The notes under the pieces were generated by a model. The model did not search any database and was not told where the DNA came from. It saw only the letters and a program-made list of their open reading frames with translations. Shown here in pieces: positions 19,064-27,297 of a stretch of 47,321 nucleotides of DNA. The stretch spans positions 1 to 47,321 of the forward strand of contig NZ_SUMF01000026.1 of NCBI RefSeq assembly GCF_005048205.1, read 5' to 3'. The stretch is from Chitiniphilus eburneus (GTDB lineage Bacteria; Pseudomonadota; Gammaproteobacteria; Burkholderiales; Chitinibacteraceae). Position 1 is the stretch's first letter, and each line of letters starts with the position of its first letter. A program made the translations under genes and the position numbers.

Positions 19064-19441
19064 ATGAAACCGACCATCGTTCTCGCCGAATCCGACCTGG
19101 AACGCCTGGAAACCCTGATCGCGCGCCAGACCACGCGCACCCCCGCCATCGATGCGCTGGAAGCGGAAATTGCCCGTGCCGAGATCGTCGATGCCACCGC
19201 CCTGCCGCCCAACGTGGTCAGCATGGGCAGCACCGCGCGGTTTCGCGATCAGGCCACCGGCCAGGAACATGCCTATACCCTCGTCTACCCGCACGAGGCC
19301 GACATCGTCGCCGGCCGTATCTCGGTGCTGGCCCCCGCCGGCAGCGCGCTGCTGGGGCTTGCGGTCGGCCAGACCATCGACTGGGCGGCCCCGGACGGCC
19401 GGGTGCTGCATCTGGAAGTGCTGGCGGTCAGCCACGGCTGA
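19064..19441 (+). CDS. rnk: Rnk, regulator of nucleoside diphosphate kinase (GreA/GreB-like)
   Basis: A 125-aa protein starting MKPTIVLAESDLERLE. It has a short N-terminal coiled coil (about 8-45) and a C-terminal FKBP-like domain of the GreA/GreB fold (PPNVVSMGSTARF ... VLAPAGSALLGLAVGQTIDW). This is the Rnk architecture, which binds RNA polymerase and has shorter arms than GreA. ATG at 19064 has AAGGA 10 nt upstream; longer in-frame starts run back through the GNAT gene. It must be transcribed from a promoter inside or before the GNAT gene, or by read-through, because the GNAT terminator abuts its ribosome site. Confidence 0.9.
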   Translation: MKPTIVLAESDLERLETLIARQTTRTPAIDALEAEIARAEIVDATALPPNVVSMGSTARFRDQATGQEHAYTLVYPHEADIVAGRISVLAPAGSALLGLAVGQTIDWAAPDGRVLHLEVLAVSHG

Positions 19442-19537
19442 GCGCATCGCCTCGCGTCGGGGCAAGCCGGAACAAGGTTGACGGTGACGCGGCTACGGTA
19501 CAATCGCGCATCTTTCGAAAACAGAGCAGGAGCAGCC

Positions 19538-20716
19538 ATGATCAAGCGCAATCGTCCTTCGCGCCGTGGACGCAGCACGGCCGATGAGGCGGATCTGGTA
19601 CGACTGGCCGAAGGCATGGCCGATTCGTCCAGCCGGCTGGAAGACGGTTTCTGGGCCGCGCGGCTTTCCGCCGCCGTGGCGCGCCTGATCGCGGAGCGCG
19701 ACGAAGACACGCTCAATGCCGCGCTCGATCAACTGAGCCAGCATGACCCGGACGCTTACAACGCCCTGGCCGACGCCGTGGAAGGCGCCTGTGAATCCGC
19801 GCGCATCGAACGCAATGGCGCGGCATGGGATGTCCTGCTGTTCACCGCCCCGGTGCTGGCGTGGTCCCGCTGGCAGATTCCCTCCGAAACGCTGAACGCG
19901 GACGCCCTGCAAAACCTGCGCGTCCACCTTGGCGCGCACGTACTGGCCCGCGACGTGAAAGTGGCGCTGGCCGACTATCTGTTCAGCCCGGATCAACTGC
20001 CGCGTGGCTTTGTCCCCACCGCCGAACTGACGCAGGCGCTGGCCGAAGCGGCGTTCAGCGGCGGCAGCCTGAAGGTGCCCGTTCGCGAACTGCCGGAAAC
20101 CAAGCAGTTCCTGTCCGATACCCGATACCTGATCGGCGCCGCGCTGGTGCCGGCCGGTGGCGCGATCTTCCGCTGGCAGGAAGAAGACGGCGATCGCGAA
20201 GAAGCCTTCAAGCAATGGGCGCAGCAAGGCGGCGCCGCCTTGCAACCGCTGCTGCCGGGCTGCGCGGTGGAACCCTGCATGCCGGGCGCCTACCACGCGG
20301 CATGGCGCGAGGCCGACCGCGAATCGCGCGCCTATTCACTGCATGCCACCGTCACCTTCCTGATGCTGTCGCTCAATATCGACGCGCGCCAGTTGCAGGC
20401 CACCATCGCCCCCTTCGTCGGGCGCCGCCTGGAAGAATACCGGGTGGGCTTCGTCAAGCTGGGCTCCGACCAGGTGCTGCATGGCGTGGTCTGGCCCTTG
20501 CTGGATGGCGAGGACGAAAACACCGACATCGTGGGCGAGATCGAAGCTGTGCTCAAGGAAATCGGCGTCAGCGAAATCCGGGTGCACGAACACGATTTTC
20601 CGCTGGATTACTGCGACGACTGCGGCTCGCCGCTGTATCCCAATCCGGACGGCGACGTGCTGCACGCGGAGCTGCCCGAAGAAGAAACGCCGGAACAACC
20701 ACGGCATCTGCACTAG
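19538..20716 (+). CDS. DUF2863 family protein
   Basis: A 392-aa protein of unknown function, recognised from its start (IKRNRPSRRGRSTADEADLV) and LAEGMADSSSRLED as the DUF2863 family found mainly in Betaproteobacteria. It is rich in acidic residues. A CDDCGSPLYPNP motif near the C terminus could hold a metal. GCAGGAG lies about 7 nt before the ATG at 19538. The TAG stop codon is the first three bases of the left arm of a family A repeat, so the natural C terminus may have been altered by the insertion. Confidence 0.8.
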   Translation: MIKRNRPSRRGRSTADEADLVRLAEGMADSSSRLEDGFWAARLSAAVARLIAERDEDTLNAALDQLSQHDPDAYNALADAVEGACESARIERNGAAWDVLLFTAPVLAWSRWQIPSETLNADALQNLRVHLGAHVLARDVKVALADYLFSPDQLPRGFVPTAELTQALAEAAFSGGSLKVPVRELPETKQFLSDTRYLIGAALVPAGGAIFRWQEEDGDREEAFKQWAQQGGAALQPLLPGCAVEPCMPGAYHAAWREADRESRAYSLHATVTFLMLSLNIDARQLQATIAPFVGRRLEEYRVGFVKLGSDQVLHGVVWPLLDGEDENTDIVGEIEAVLKEIGVSEIRVHEHDFPLDYCDDCGSPLYPNPDGDVLHAELPEEETPEQPRHLH

Positions 20717-20791
20717 GGCGTGTCGTCACCTGTTTCACGGCATCCCGAACTGCACCGAACGCTGTCGTGAAACAGGTGACGACACGCCCTA
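20714..20791. repeat. Family A fold-back repeat, copy 2 (perfect 26-bp arms)
   Basis: Left arm 20714-20739 and right arm 20766-20791 are perfect 26-bp inverted repeats (TAGGGCGTGTCGTCACC... and its complement) around a 26-nt centre. The centre is the reverse complement of the core seen in copies 1 and 3. Ends are TA on both sides. The left TAG is the stop codon of the DUF2863 gene. As RNA it would fold into a very stable hairpin. Confidence 0.93.
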
Positions 20792-20804
20792 AGAACGGGA
20801 TGGA

Positions 20805-20831
20805 AAAAGGCCGGCTGATCGCCGGCCTTTT
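20805..20831. terminator. Bidirectional terminator between convergent genes
   Basis: Stem AAAAGGCCGGC / GCCGGCCTTTT with a 5-nt loop, placed between the DUF2863 gene (plus) and the aminotransferase gene (minus). Confidence 0.88.
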
Positions 20832-20850
20832 CAATGGGCCACGCCGAGGT

Positions 20851-22011
20851 TCAGGCAGCCTCGGGCAGTTGCTCCCGCAGCAGCTCCGCCAGCCGCGCGA
20901 TCCCCGCCTCGATGCGTTCCGGCGCGGCATGGCTGAAATTGAGCCGCAGATAGGAGGCGCCGGCCGCCTGCTGGAAAAACGCCTCGCCCGGCATCAATGC
21001 CAGATCGCGTTGCAGCGCCTCGCGCATCAGCGCCATCGTGTCCAGCGCGCCGGCCAACCGCACCCAGAAGAACAAGCCGCCCCACGGGCAGGCCCAACTG
21101 GCATGCCCGCCCAGATGGCGCCGTAGCGCCGCATCCATGGCATCGCGCCGTGCCCGGTACAGCGGCAGTACGCTGGCGACGTGGCGATCCAGCGCACCAT
21201 TCGCCAGCACCTGCATCACCAGGTGTTGCGACAGCCGGTTGCTATGCAGATCGGCCGCCTGCTTCAGCCGGATCAGCGGCGGCATCAGATCGGGATGCGC
21301 CACCAGATAGCCCAGCCGCAGGCCGGGCGACAGCGTCTTGGAGAACGAACCCTGGTAAACCCAGCGCGCACGGTGCAGCCGCCCCGCGATGGGCGCCGGG
21401 GCCGGGCCTTCGTAGGACAGATCGCGATAAGGGTCATCCTCGAACAACACCGCGTCGTGTCGATCCAGCGTCGCGGCAACCCGATCGCGCTCGGCATCCG
21501 AATAGCAATAGCCGCTGGGGTTCTGGAAGGTGGGCGTGAGATACGCCAGCCGCGCCCGCGCGGCCTGCGCCTCGAATTGCGCCAGGTCCGCCCCGGCCAG
21601 CGGATCGACCGCCACCGGCAGGCATTCCGCGCCAAACAGGCGGAATGCCTGCAATGCGGCCAGATAGGCGGGCGCCTCGACCAGCACCGGCGTTTCGCGC
21701 TCGATCATCAGCTTGGCGACCAGATCGATCCCCTGCTGCGAGCCATTGAGGATCAGCACCTGCTCCGGCGTACAGGCCAGCCCCAGCGCCCGCACCCGTT
21801 GCGCGACCAGCTCGCGCAATCCCCACTCCCCTTCGCTCTGGCCGTACTGCCAGACATCGGGCAGCGCCTGCAAGGCAGTGGCATCGGGCCGAAACAGGGC
21901 TTCGTCGGCCGGCAGGCCGCCGGCAAAGGAAATGACTTCGGGACGTTGGGCGGCGGCGAGGATATCGCGCACCAGGGATGAAGTAAGACGGTCGATACGC
22001 TGGGCAAACAT
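20851..22011 (-). CDS. PLP-dependent aminotransferase, class I/II (2-aminoadipate/aromatic type)
   Basis: A 386-aa fold-type I aminotransferase starting MFAQRIDRLTSSLVRDIL. It has FAGGLPADE near the N terminus, the NGSQQGIDL phosphate-binding stretch, TPTFQNPSG, and the PLP-lysine motif GSFSKTLSPGLRLGY. The sequence resembles the aminotransferase half of MocR proteins and LysN-type enzymes, but there is no winged-helix domain. An upstream in-frame extension would read through a family B element and is rejected. The substrate is unknown; a MarR gene diverges across the MITE-containing gap. Confidence 0.87.
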   Translation of the reverse strand: MFAQRIDRLTSSLVRDILAAAQRPEVISFAGGLPADEALFRPDATALQALPDVWQYGQSEGEWGLRELVAQRVRALGLACTPEQVLILNGSQQGIDLVAKLMIERETPVLVEAPAYLAALQAFRLFGAECLPVAVDPLAGADLAQFEAQAARARLAYLTPTFQNPSGYCYSDAERDRVAATLDRHDAVLFEDDPYRDLSYEGPAPAPIAGRLHRARWVYQGSFSKTLSPGLRLGYLVAHPDLMPPLIRLKQAADLHSNRLSQHLVMQVLANGALDRHVASVLPLYRARRDAMDAALRRHLGGHASWACPWGGLFFWVRLAGALDTMALMREALQRDLALMPGEAFFQQAAGASYLRLNFSHAAPERIEAGIARLAELLREQLPEAA

Positions 22012-22083
22012 CACGGCACTCCGGCAGGGGCGAAATGGAGGAATTCGCAGGGGCCGGCGCGGGTGGGCACCGTGGTTCACCAT

Positions 22084-22350
22084 TAGGGCGAATCGACCTT
22101 CAAACATGGGATGCGTTGGTTCGTGGGCCGGGTGGCTGCGCGAAGCGCGGCGCCGCAGAGAGCCTTCCTCTCTGCAAGCCGTGCGACAAAGCAGACATCG
22201 GCCCACGGACCAACCCGAAGGGAAGGAGGAAGGCCGGCGCAGCGCTGCGTTGTGCCTCGCTCGTGGGGATCACCCCACTTCGCTCGACACGCCTTGCCCT
22301 GCATCCGGCCTTCGTCCTTCGCACCCACGTTTGAAGGTCGATTCGCCCTA
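22084..22350. mobile_element. Family B MITE, copy 1
   Basis: A 267-bp element including flanking TA on both sides. Terminal inverted repeats are perfect over 22 bp including the TA (left 22084-22105, right 22329-22350; core GGGCGAATCGACCTTCAAAC). The interior has no credible coding sequence and carries further partial dyads (for example around CCCACGGACCAACC). The TA ends suggest a TA target duplication as in IS630 or some IS5-group elements. Confidence 0.92.
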
Positions 22351-22430
22351 GGGCCGGAAACGGATACGTCGGGCCCTGCCGCCGTCGGGCCTGCGGATAG
22401 GCATGGCCACGGCGGGTGAATGATGCGATA

Positions 22431-22445
22431 AAGTCAAGTTACTTG
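22431..22445. promoter_or_regulatory. Small palindrome upstream of the MarR gene
   Basis: CAAGTTACTTG (22435-22445) is a perfect dyad with a one-base centre, 33 nt before the MarR start. MarR proteins often bind such sites for autoregulation. An AT-rich stretch (GATATATAAG) between the dyad and the ATG may contain the -10. Confidence 0.4.
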
Positions 22446-22478
22446 CCCTATCATGCCACGCGAGATATATAAGTCAAT

Positions 22479-22955
22479 ATGGTTGATATAAATAGCCAGG
22501 ACGAACGGCTCAATGCCGCCATGGAGCTGTTCTACTACGCCTACCGCGCCTTCACCGCCCAGCCCGATACGCTGCTCGCCGCGCGCGGCTGGGGCCGGGT
22601 CCACCATCGCGTGCTGTATTTCGTGGGCAGGGAACCCGGCCTGTCGGTCAACACGTTGATTGCACGCCTGGGGGTCAGCAAGCAGGCACTGCATGGGCCG
22701 CTGCGCGACCTGCAAGAGGCCGATCTCATCGTCGCCACCCCCGCCGAACAGGACAAACGAGTGCGCTGCCTGTCGCTGTCGCCGGCCGGCGCCACACTGG
22801 AAAACGAAATATCCAGCAGCCAGCGCGTGCTGCTGGCCACCGTGTTCCAGGACAACGGCAGCGATGCCGCGCAGGGCTGGCAGCGCATCATGACGGCGCT
22901 GGCGGCCCACGACCAGAGCGTAAGCATCTGCCCGAACAGGCGGCCACCCGCCTAG
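22479..22955 (+). CDS. MarR-family transcriptional regulator
   Basis: A 158-aa winged-helix protein. The recognition-helix region reads LSVNTLIARLGVSKQALHGPLRDLQEADLI, and the wing region QDKRVRCLSLSPAGATLE. The second half forms the dimerisation helices. No clear Shine-Dalgarno precedes the ATG at 22479, so the start is uncertain or the mRNA is leaderless. It lies 89 nt before the dihydroorotate dehydrogenase gene on the same strand and divergent from an aminotransferase gene. Either could be a target. Confidence 0.85.
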   Translation: MVDINSQDERLNAAMELFYYAYRAFTAQPDTLLAARGWGRVHHRVLYFVGREPGLSVNTLIARLGVSKQALHGPLRDLQEADLIVATPAEQDKRVRCLSLSPAGATLENEISSSQRVLLATVFQDNGSDAAQGWQRIMTALAAHDQSVSICPNRRPPA

Positions 22956-23044
22956 GCTAATTATCCGATTCTTGATCACGCGCACGGCGATGAAAGGGGT
23001 TGCGACCTAAGCTTCAGAAAATTCGGCAAGCCCAGGAGCCCACC

Positions 23045-23992
23045 ATGCCCCACTATGCCAGTCCCGAGCTCGCAACCACCTTCCTCGAGCAACCGCTCGA
23101 CAATCCGTTGATGAATGCCGCAGGCGTGTGGTGCACGCTCGCCGCCCAACTCGACGCGCTGGTGGAAAGCAGCGCCGGAGCAGCCGTGACCAAAAGTTGC
23201 ACGCTGTCCCGCCGTGACGGTAATCCAGAACCACGCTATCGCGCCCTGCCGCTGGGCAGCATCAATTCCATGGGCCTGCCCAACGAGGGGCACGTCTATT
23301 ACCTGGATTACGCGGCCTGCCACGATTACGAGCGCAAACCGCTGTTCGTCTCCGTCTCGGGCCTGTCGCTGGACGACAACCTGACCATCGTGGCCGCGCT
23401 GCGCGAGGCCGTGCTGCCGGCGTTCCTGGAACTGAACCTGTCGTGCCCCAACGTCGAAGGCAAGCCGCAACCCGGCTACGACTTCGAGGCGATGGACCAG
23501 TTCCTGGCCGAAGTGGCCACCGCGTATCGCCGGCCCTTCGGCGTGAAACTGCCGCCGTACTTCGACTTTGTGCATTTCGACAACGCGGCGGAAATCCTCA
23601 ACCGCTACGACAACCTCGCCTTCATCACCTGCATCAACTCCATCGGCAATGGCCTGGTGATCGATACCGAAAGCGAAAGCACCGTGATCCGGCCCAAGGA
23701 CGGCTTCGGCGGCCTGGGTGGCGACTACGTGCTGCCGACCGCGCTGGCCAACGTCAACGCGTTCCACCGCCGTTGTCCCGGCAAGACCATCATCGGTTGT
23801 GGCGGTGTCAGCACTGGCGAACACGTCTTCCAGCATCTGCTTGCCGGCGCCACCCTGGTGCAGGTCGGTACCGCGTTGCACGAGGAAGGGCCGTCGATCT
23901 TCGACCGGCTGCAAAAGGAGCTGCGCGAGCTGATGGCAAAAAAGGGGTACACCCGGATCGAGGATTTCCGGGGTCGCCTGAAAACGCTATAG
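23045..23992 (+). CDS. pyrD: Dihydroorotate dehydrogenase, class 1A (fumarate type)
   Basis: Oxidises dihydroorotate to orotate in pyrimidine synthesis, using FMN and, in class 1A, soluble fumarate as acceptor. The 315-aa product lacks the N-terminal membrane helix of class 2 enzymes. It matches class 1A signatures along its length: TKSCTL (K50), GNPEPRY, GSINSMGLPN, ELNLSCPNV with the catalytic base C134, GVKLPPYFD, NSIGNGLVID, KDGFGGLGG and GTALHEEGPSIFDR. CAGGAG precedes the ATG at 23045. Most betaproteobacteria rely on class 2 PyrD, so this may be an extra or acquired copy. Confidence 0.93.
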   Translation: MPHYASPELATTFLEQPLDNPLMNAAGVWCTLAAQLDALVESSAGAAVTKSCTLSRRDGNPEPRYRALPLGSINSMGLPNEGHVYYLDYAACHDYERKPLFVSVSGLSLDDNLTIVAALREAVLPAFLELNLSCPNVEGKPQPGYDFEAMDQFLAEVATAYRRPFGVKLPPYFDFVHFDNAAEILNRYDNLAFITCINSIGNGLVIDTESESTVIRPKDGFGGLGGDYVLPTALANVNAFHRRCPGKTIIGCGGVSTGEHVFQHLLAGATLVQVGTALHEEGPSIFDRLQKELRELMAKKGYTRIEDFRGRLKTL

Positions 23993-24014
23993 CGCGAGGC
24001 GACACCCGCGATCG

Positions 24015-24038
24015 ACGGCAGCTCCGCGCTGCCGTTTT
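24015..24038 (+). terminator. Terminator after the dihydroorotate dehydrogenase gene
   Basis: Stem ACGGCAGC / GCTGCCGT with a 5-nt loop followed by TTTT, in the 65-bp gap before the convergent glycosylase gene. Confidence 0.7.
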
Positions 24039-24057
24039 CCTTGCCCGGCGCCGGCGC

Positions 24058-24681
24058 TCAGTAGGATACGGGCAAGGGGTCCAGGCTACGCCAGAGATAC
24101 CACGTCGCCACCGAGCAGAACGGCGCCCAGCGCGCGGCCAGTGCCTGGACCTCCTGGCGCGGCAGCCGCTCGCCACCGTGGTAATGCAGGGCAATGCCCT
24201 TGAGCAGGCCGATATCGTCGAGCGGCAGCACATTGGGCCGCATCAGGTGGAAGATCAGGAACATCTCGGCTGTCCAGCGGCCAATCCCGCGGATATCGGT
24301 CAATGCCGCAATCACCGCCTCATCGTCCAGCGCGGCCAGCCGGCCCGAATCCAGGCTGCCGGCCACGTGATGGCGCGCCAGGTCCAGCAGGTATTCCGCC
24401 TTGCGCTGCGACAGACCGCAGCTCCTGAGCGCGGGAATCTCGAGCCGCAGCAACTGCTCGCCTTCCAGCGGGCCGGTCAAGGCCAGCAATCGCTGCCAGA
24501 TCGTATCGGCCGCCTTGACCGAAATCTGCTGTCCGACGATGGATCGCGCCAGGGTCAGCAGCACATCGCCCCGCCCTTCCAGCGCCATACCCGGATAGCG
24601 GGCGATCAGTTCCGCCATCACCGGGTCGCGCGCAGCGAGTTCGCCGCAGGCGGCATCCCAGTAGGCCGGCCTGCCCGACAT
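24058..24681 (-). CDS. DNA-3-methyladenine glycosylase II (AlkA-like, HhH-GPD)
   Basis: Base-excision glycosylase removing alkylated purines. The 207-aa product has the helix-hairpin-helix segment LTDIRGIGRWTAEMF (128-141) followed by the catalytic aspartate (D156 in LPLDDIGL). IVGQQISVKAA near residue 48 is typical of AlkA/Mag1-type proteins. The N-terminal domain of E. coli AlkA (282 aa) is missing, as in Mag1-like short forms. The ATG overlaps the pmbA stop by one base (TGATG), so it is coupled to pmbA. Confidence 0.92.
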   Translation of the reverse strand: MSGRPAYWDAACGELAARDPVMAELIARYPGMALEGRGDVLLTLARSIVGQQISVKAADTIWQRLLALTGPLEGEQLLRLEIPALRSCGLSQRKAEYLLDLARHHVAGSLDSGRLAALDDEAVIAALTDIRGIGRWTAEMFLIFHLMRPNVLPLDDIGLLKGIALHYHGGERLPRQEVQALAARWAPFCSVATWYLWRSLDPLPVSY

Positions 24682-26012
24682 CACTCGCCCGCGACCGTCA
24701 TCTTGCCGATCAGGATCGAACCGACGCGCCGGCTGCTGGACATCAGCACATCGTCGCCGATGCCGACAATATCGTGGAACATGTCGCGCAGATTGCCGGC
24801 CACGGTGATCTCCTCCACCGGGTACTGGATCACACCGTTCTCCACCCAGAAACCGGCCGCGCCACGCGAATAGTCGCCGGTCACCAGATTGATGCCGTGC
24901 CCCAGCAACTCGGTCACCAGCAGGCCGGTGCCGAGCTGGGCCAGCAACGATTCGAAGGTGGCCGTGGGCGTGACCAGCAGGTTGTGCGGCCCGCCCGCGT
25001 TGCCGGTGCTGCTCATGCCCAGCTTGCGCGCCGAATAGCTGGAGAGGAAATATCCCGACAGCACCCCGGCGCTAACCAGCTCGCGCCGGTGCGTCGCAAC
25101 CCCCTCGGCATCGAAGCTGCCGCTGGCCAGGCCCTTCTTCAGGAACGGGTCTTCCACGATCTCGACGCAGGGCGCAAACACCTGCGTGCCCAGGCTGTCG
25201 AGCAGGAACGACGACTTGCGGTAGAGGCTGGAACCGCTCACCGCCGACACCCAGTGCGACAACAACGAGCTGGCCACCGGCGCCTCGAACAGCACCGGGT
25301 ATTCCCCGGTCTTGCAACGCCGGGCGCCCAGGCGGCGCACGGCGCGCTCGCCCGCCTTGCGCCCGATGCTGGCGGCGGAATCCAGATCGGCATGCGCGCG
25401 GGTGGCGCTATACCAGTAATCCCGCTGCATCGCGCCGTTTTCCTCGGCGATCACGGCGGCGGACAACGAATAGCGCGTACCAGTGCCCGCGCCGGAAAAC
25501 CCCAGCGAATCGGCATAGGCCCAGCGCGAGGCATGCGTGGACAGGCTGCCGCCATCGGAATTGCGGATGCGCGGATCGACATCGCGCGCCGCCTGTTCGC
25601 AGGCCTGGGCCAGCTCGATCGCGCCTTCCACCGGCAGCGCCCACGGATGGTAGAGATCGAGGTCGGGAAAGGACGTGGCCAGGGAGGCAACATCCGGTAG
25701 GCCGGCGAACGGGTCCTCGGCGGTATAGCGGGCAATGGCCAGGGCCGCCTGGACCGTATCGCTCAGTGCCTGCGGGGAAAAGTCGGACGTGCTGGCGTGG
25801 CCCTTGCGCTGGCCCATGTAGACCGTGACGCCGACCCCCTTGTCGCGGTTGTATTCGATGGTTTCCACTTCGCCCAGCCGCACACTGACGTTCTGCCCGA
25901 CCGACTCCGAGACCTCCACGTCGGCGGCGGTGGCGCCCTGCGCACTGGCCTGGTCGAGCACCTGTGCGGCGAGTTGTTGCAATTGCTGTTCGCTGAAGGA
26001 GAAGGCGGACAC
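24681..26012 (-). CDS. pmbA: Metalloprotease-like protein PmbA/TldE
   Basis: TldE partner of the TldD/TldE protease, known for processing of small peptides such as microcin B17. The 443-aa length is typical. Conserved stretches are YNRDKGVGVTVY near residue 54, a SLSTHASRWAYADSLGFSGA-type block, SSTGNAGGPHNLLV, and GDYSRGAAGFWVENG near the C terminus. TldE lacks the HExxxH of TldD, as here. The start is GTG (26010-26012) with AAGGA about 9 nt upstream. It is divergent from darP, the common arrangement in proteobacteria. tldD is not in the window. Confidence 0.94.
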   Translation of the reverse strand: MSAFSFSEQQLQQLAAQVLDQASAQGATAADVEVSESVGQNVSVRLGEVETIEYNRDKGVGVTVYMGQRKGHASTSDFSPQALSDTVQAALAIARYTAEDPFAGLPDVASLATSFPDLDLYHPWALPVEGAIELAQACEQAARDVDPRIRNSDGGSLSTHASRWAYADSLGFSGAGTGTRYSLSAAVIAEENGAMQRDYWYSATRAHADLDSAASIGRKAGERAVRRLGARRCKTGEYPVLFEAPVASSLLSHWVSAVSGSSLYRKSSFLLDSLGTQVFAPCVEIVEDPFLKKGLASGSFDAEGVATHRRELVSAGVLSGYFLSSYSARKLGMSSTGNAGGPHNLLVTPTATFESLLAQLGTGLLVTELLGHGINLVTGDYSRGAAGFWVENGVIQYPVEEITVAGNLRDMFHDIVGIGDDVLMSSSRRVGSILIGKMTVAGE

Positions 26013-26090
26013 GAGTTATTCCTTGGCTGGTGGGCAATGGAGGGTGGACCGTTTGGTATCATAACGGTTTTGCAAAAGCCGCCCCAAACG

Positions 26091-26630
26091 ATGAGCCAGG
26101 ATGATCTCGACCGAGACGACGATGTCGAACTCGTGAGCAAGACGCGCATGAAGCGCGAAGCCGAAACCTTGCAGGCCCTGGGCGAGGCGCTGATCCCGCT
26201 CGACCGCAAGCATCTGGAAACGCTGGACCTGCCCGACAAGCTGTTCGATGCGATCCTGGAGGCCAAGCGGCTGAAGGCGCACGGCGCCATCGCCCGCCAG
26301 AAACAATTCATCGGCAAACTGATGCGTCACGTCGATCCCGCGCCGATCCAGGCGCTGCTCGACACGCTGGCTGGCGTTTCCGATCGCCATACCGCGTGGC
26401 TGCATCAGCTGGAACGCCTGCGCGAAGCGCTGATCACCGATCCCAAGCGGCTGGAAGGCTTCGTCGCCGACCATCCGGACGTGGATATCCAGCGCCTGCG
26501 CCAGTTGATCCGTGGCGCGCAGAAAGAGCGCGCCGACACCGCGGCCGGCAAGCAGGTGCCGCCCAAGGCGTTCCGCGAGCTGTTCCAGATGCTGAAGGAC
26601 CACATCACCGAACCACCACTTGCCGAGTAG
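26091..26630 (+). CDS. darP: Ribosome biogenesis factor DarP (YjgA, DUF615)
   Basis: Associates with precursor 50S particles. The 179-aa helical, highly charged protein includes KTRMKREAETLQALGEAL, LPDKLFDAILEAKRLKAHGAIARQ and RQKQFIGKLMR, hallmarks of the DUF615 family. It diverges from pmbA with a 78-nt gap and is followed 7 nt later by the HAD gene. No strong Shine-Dalgarno sequence is seen before the ATG at 26091. Confidence 0.93.
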   Translation: MSQDDLDRDDDVELVSKTRMKREAETLQALGEALIPLDRKHLETLDLPDKLFDAILEAKRLKAHGAIARQKQFIGKLMRHVDPAPIQALLDTLAGVSDRHTAWLHQLERLREALITDPKRLEGFVADHPDVDIQRLRQLIRGAQKERADTAAGKQVPPKAFRELFQMLKDHITEPPLAE

Positions 26631-26637
26631 GATTGCC

Positions 26638-27297
26638 ATGTCGCTTGCATTACCCGCCACTTTCGATGCGGTGCTGTTCGACATGGATGGCACGCTGATC
26701 GATTCCACGCCTTGCGTCGAACGTATCTGGCGCCGCTGGGCCGCCGATGTCGGCATCGATGCCGAGGAACTGATCGCCCACATGCACGGCGTGCGCGGCC
26801 AGGACACCATCAAGCGCTTCGCGCCGCATGTCGATCTGGATCGCGAATTCAACCGCCTGCTGGAATGGGAACTGGCCGACCTCGAAGGCACCACCGCCAT
26901 CGTCGGCATCGAGCAGCGGGTTGCCGAACTGCGCGGCGCCCGCTATGGCATCGTCACCTCGGCCATGCGCCAGTTGGCGCAGGTGAAACTGAATTACTGC
27001 GGCCTGGTTCCCCCAGCCGCGATGGTATGCAGCGAGGATGTGGAACACGGCAAGCCGTTCCCCGATCCCTTCCTGCTGGGCGCGCGCCAGTTGCTGGCCG
27101 ACCCGGAGCGCTGCCTGGCGTTCGAAGACGCGCCGAGCGGCATCCGCGCCGCCAAGACCGCCGGAATGACGGTGGTCGCCCTGACCACCTCGCATCACCC
27201 CGACGAACTGGCCGAGGCCGACCTGCTGATCAGCGACTGGCGCGCGCTGCGTTTCGCGCTGGCCGATGGTGGCGCGGTGGTGGTGGCCCACGCATGA
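26638..27297 (+). CDS. HAD-IA family phosphatase (sugar or glycerol phosphatase-like)
   Basis: A 219-aa haloacid-dehalogenase-type hydrolase with motif I FDMDGTLIDS (nucleophile D15, acid/base D17), motif II in VTSA, motif III lysine in GKPFPDPF, and motif IV FEDAPSGIRAAK. The cap is the helical C1 type. Similarity of DGTLIDSTPCVERIWRRW to glycerol-3-phosphate and hexitol phosphatases is suggestive, but the substrate is open. The start is the ATG at 26638 with AGGA overlapping the darP stop. Its TGA overlaps the next start (ATGA). Confidence 0.88.
   Translation: MSLALPATFDAVLFDMDGTLIDSTPCVERIWRRWAADVGIDAEELIAHMHGVRGQDTIKRFAPHVDLDREFNRLLEWELADLEGTTAIVGIEQRVAELRGARYGIVTSAMRQLAQVKLNYCGLVPPAAMVCSEDVEHGKPFPDPFLLGARQLLADPERCLAFEDAPSGIRAAKTAGMTVVALTTSHHPDELAEADLLISDWRALRFALADGGAVVVAHA

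Larger units (their letters stand above)
22012..22478. other. Divergent intergenic region invaded by a MITE
   Basis: This 467-bp gap between the aminotransferase and MarR genes contains 72 bp of normal upstream sequence, the 267-bp family B copy 1, and about 128 bp that includes a small palindrome near the MarR start. No additional gene is supported. The insertion separates what was probably a shared divergent control region of about 200 bp. Confidence 0.75.

Noticed and set aside
20714-20791. Family A copy 2 as an ordinary terminator
   Set aside because: There is no U-run, the arms are 26 bp and perfect, the same sequence recurs at two other genes, and a normal terminator follows at 20805-20831.
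22971-22990. TTGATCACGCGC before the dihydroorotate dehydrogenase gene as an FNR site
   Set aside because: Only the left half matches; the right half ATCAA is absent.
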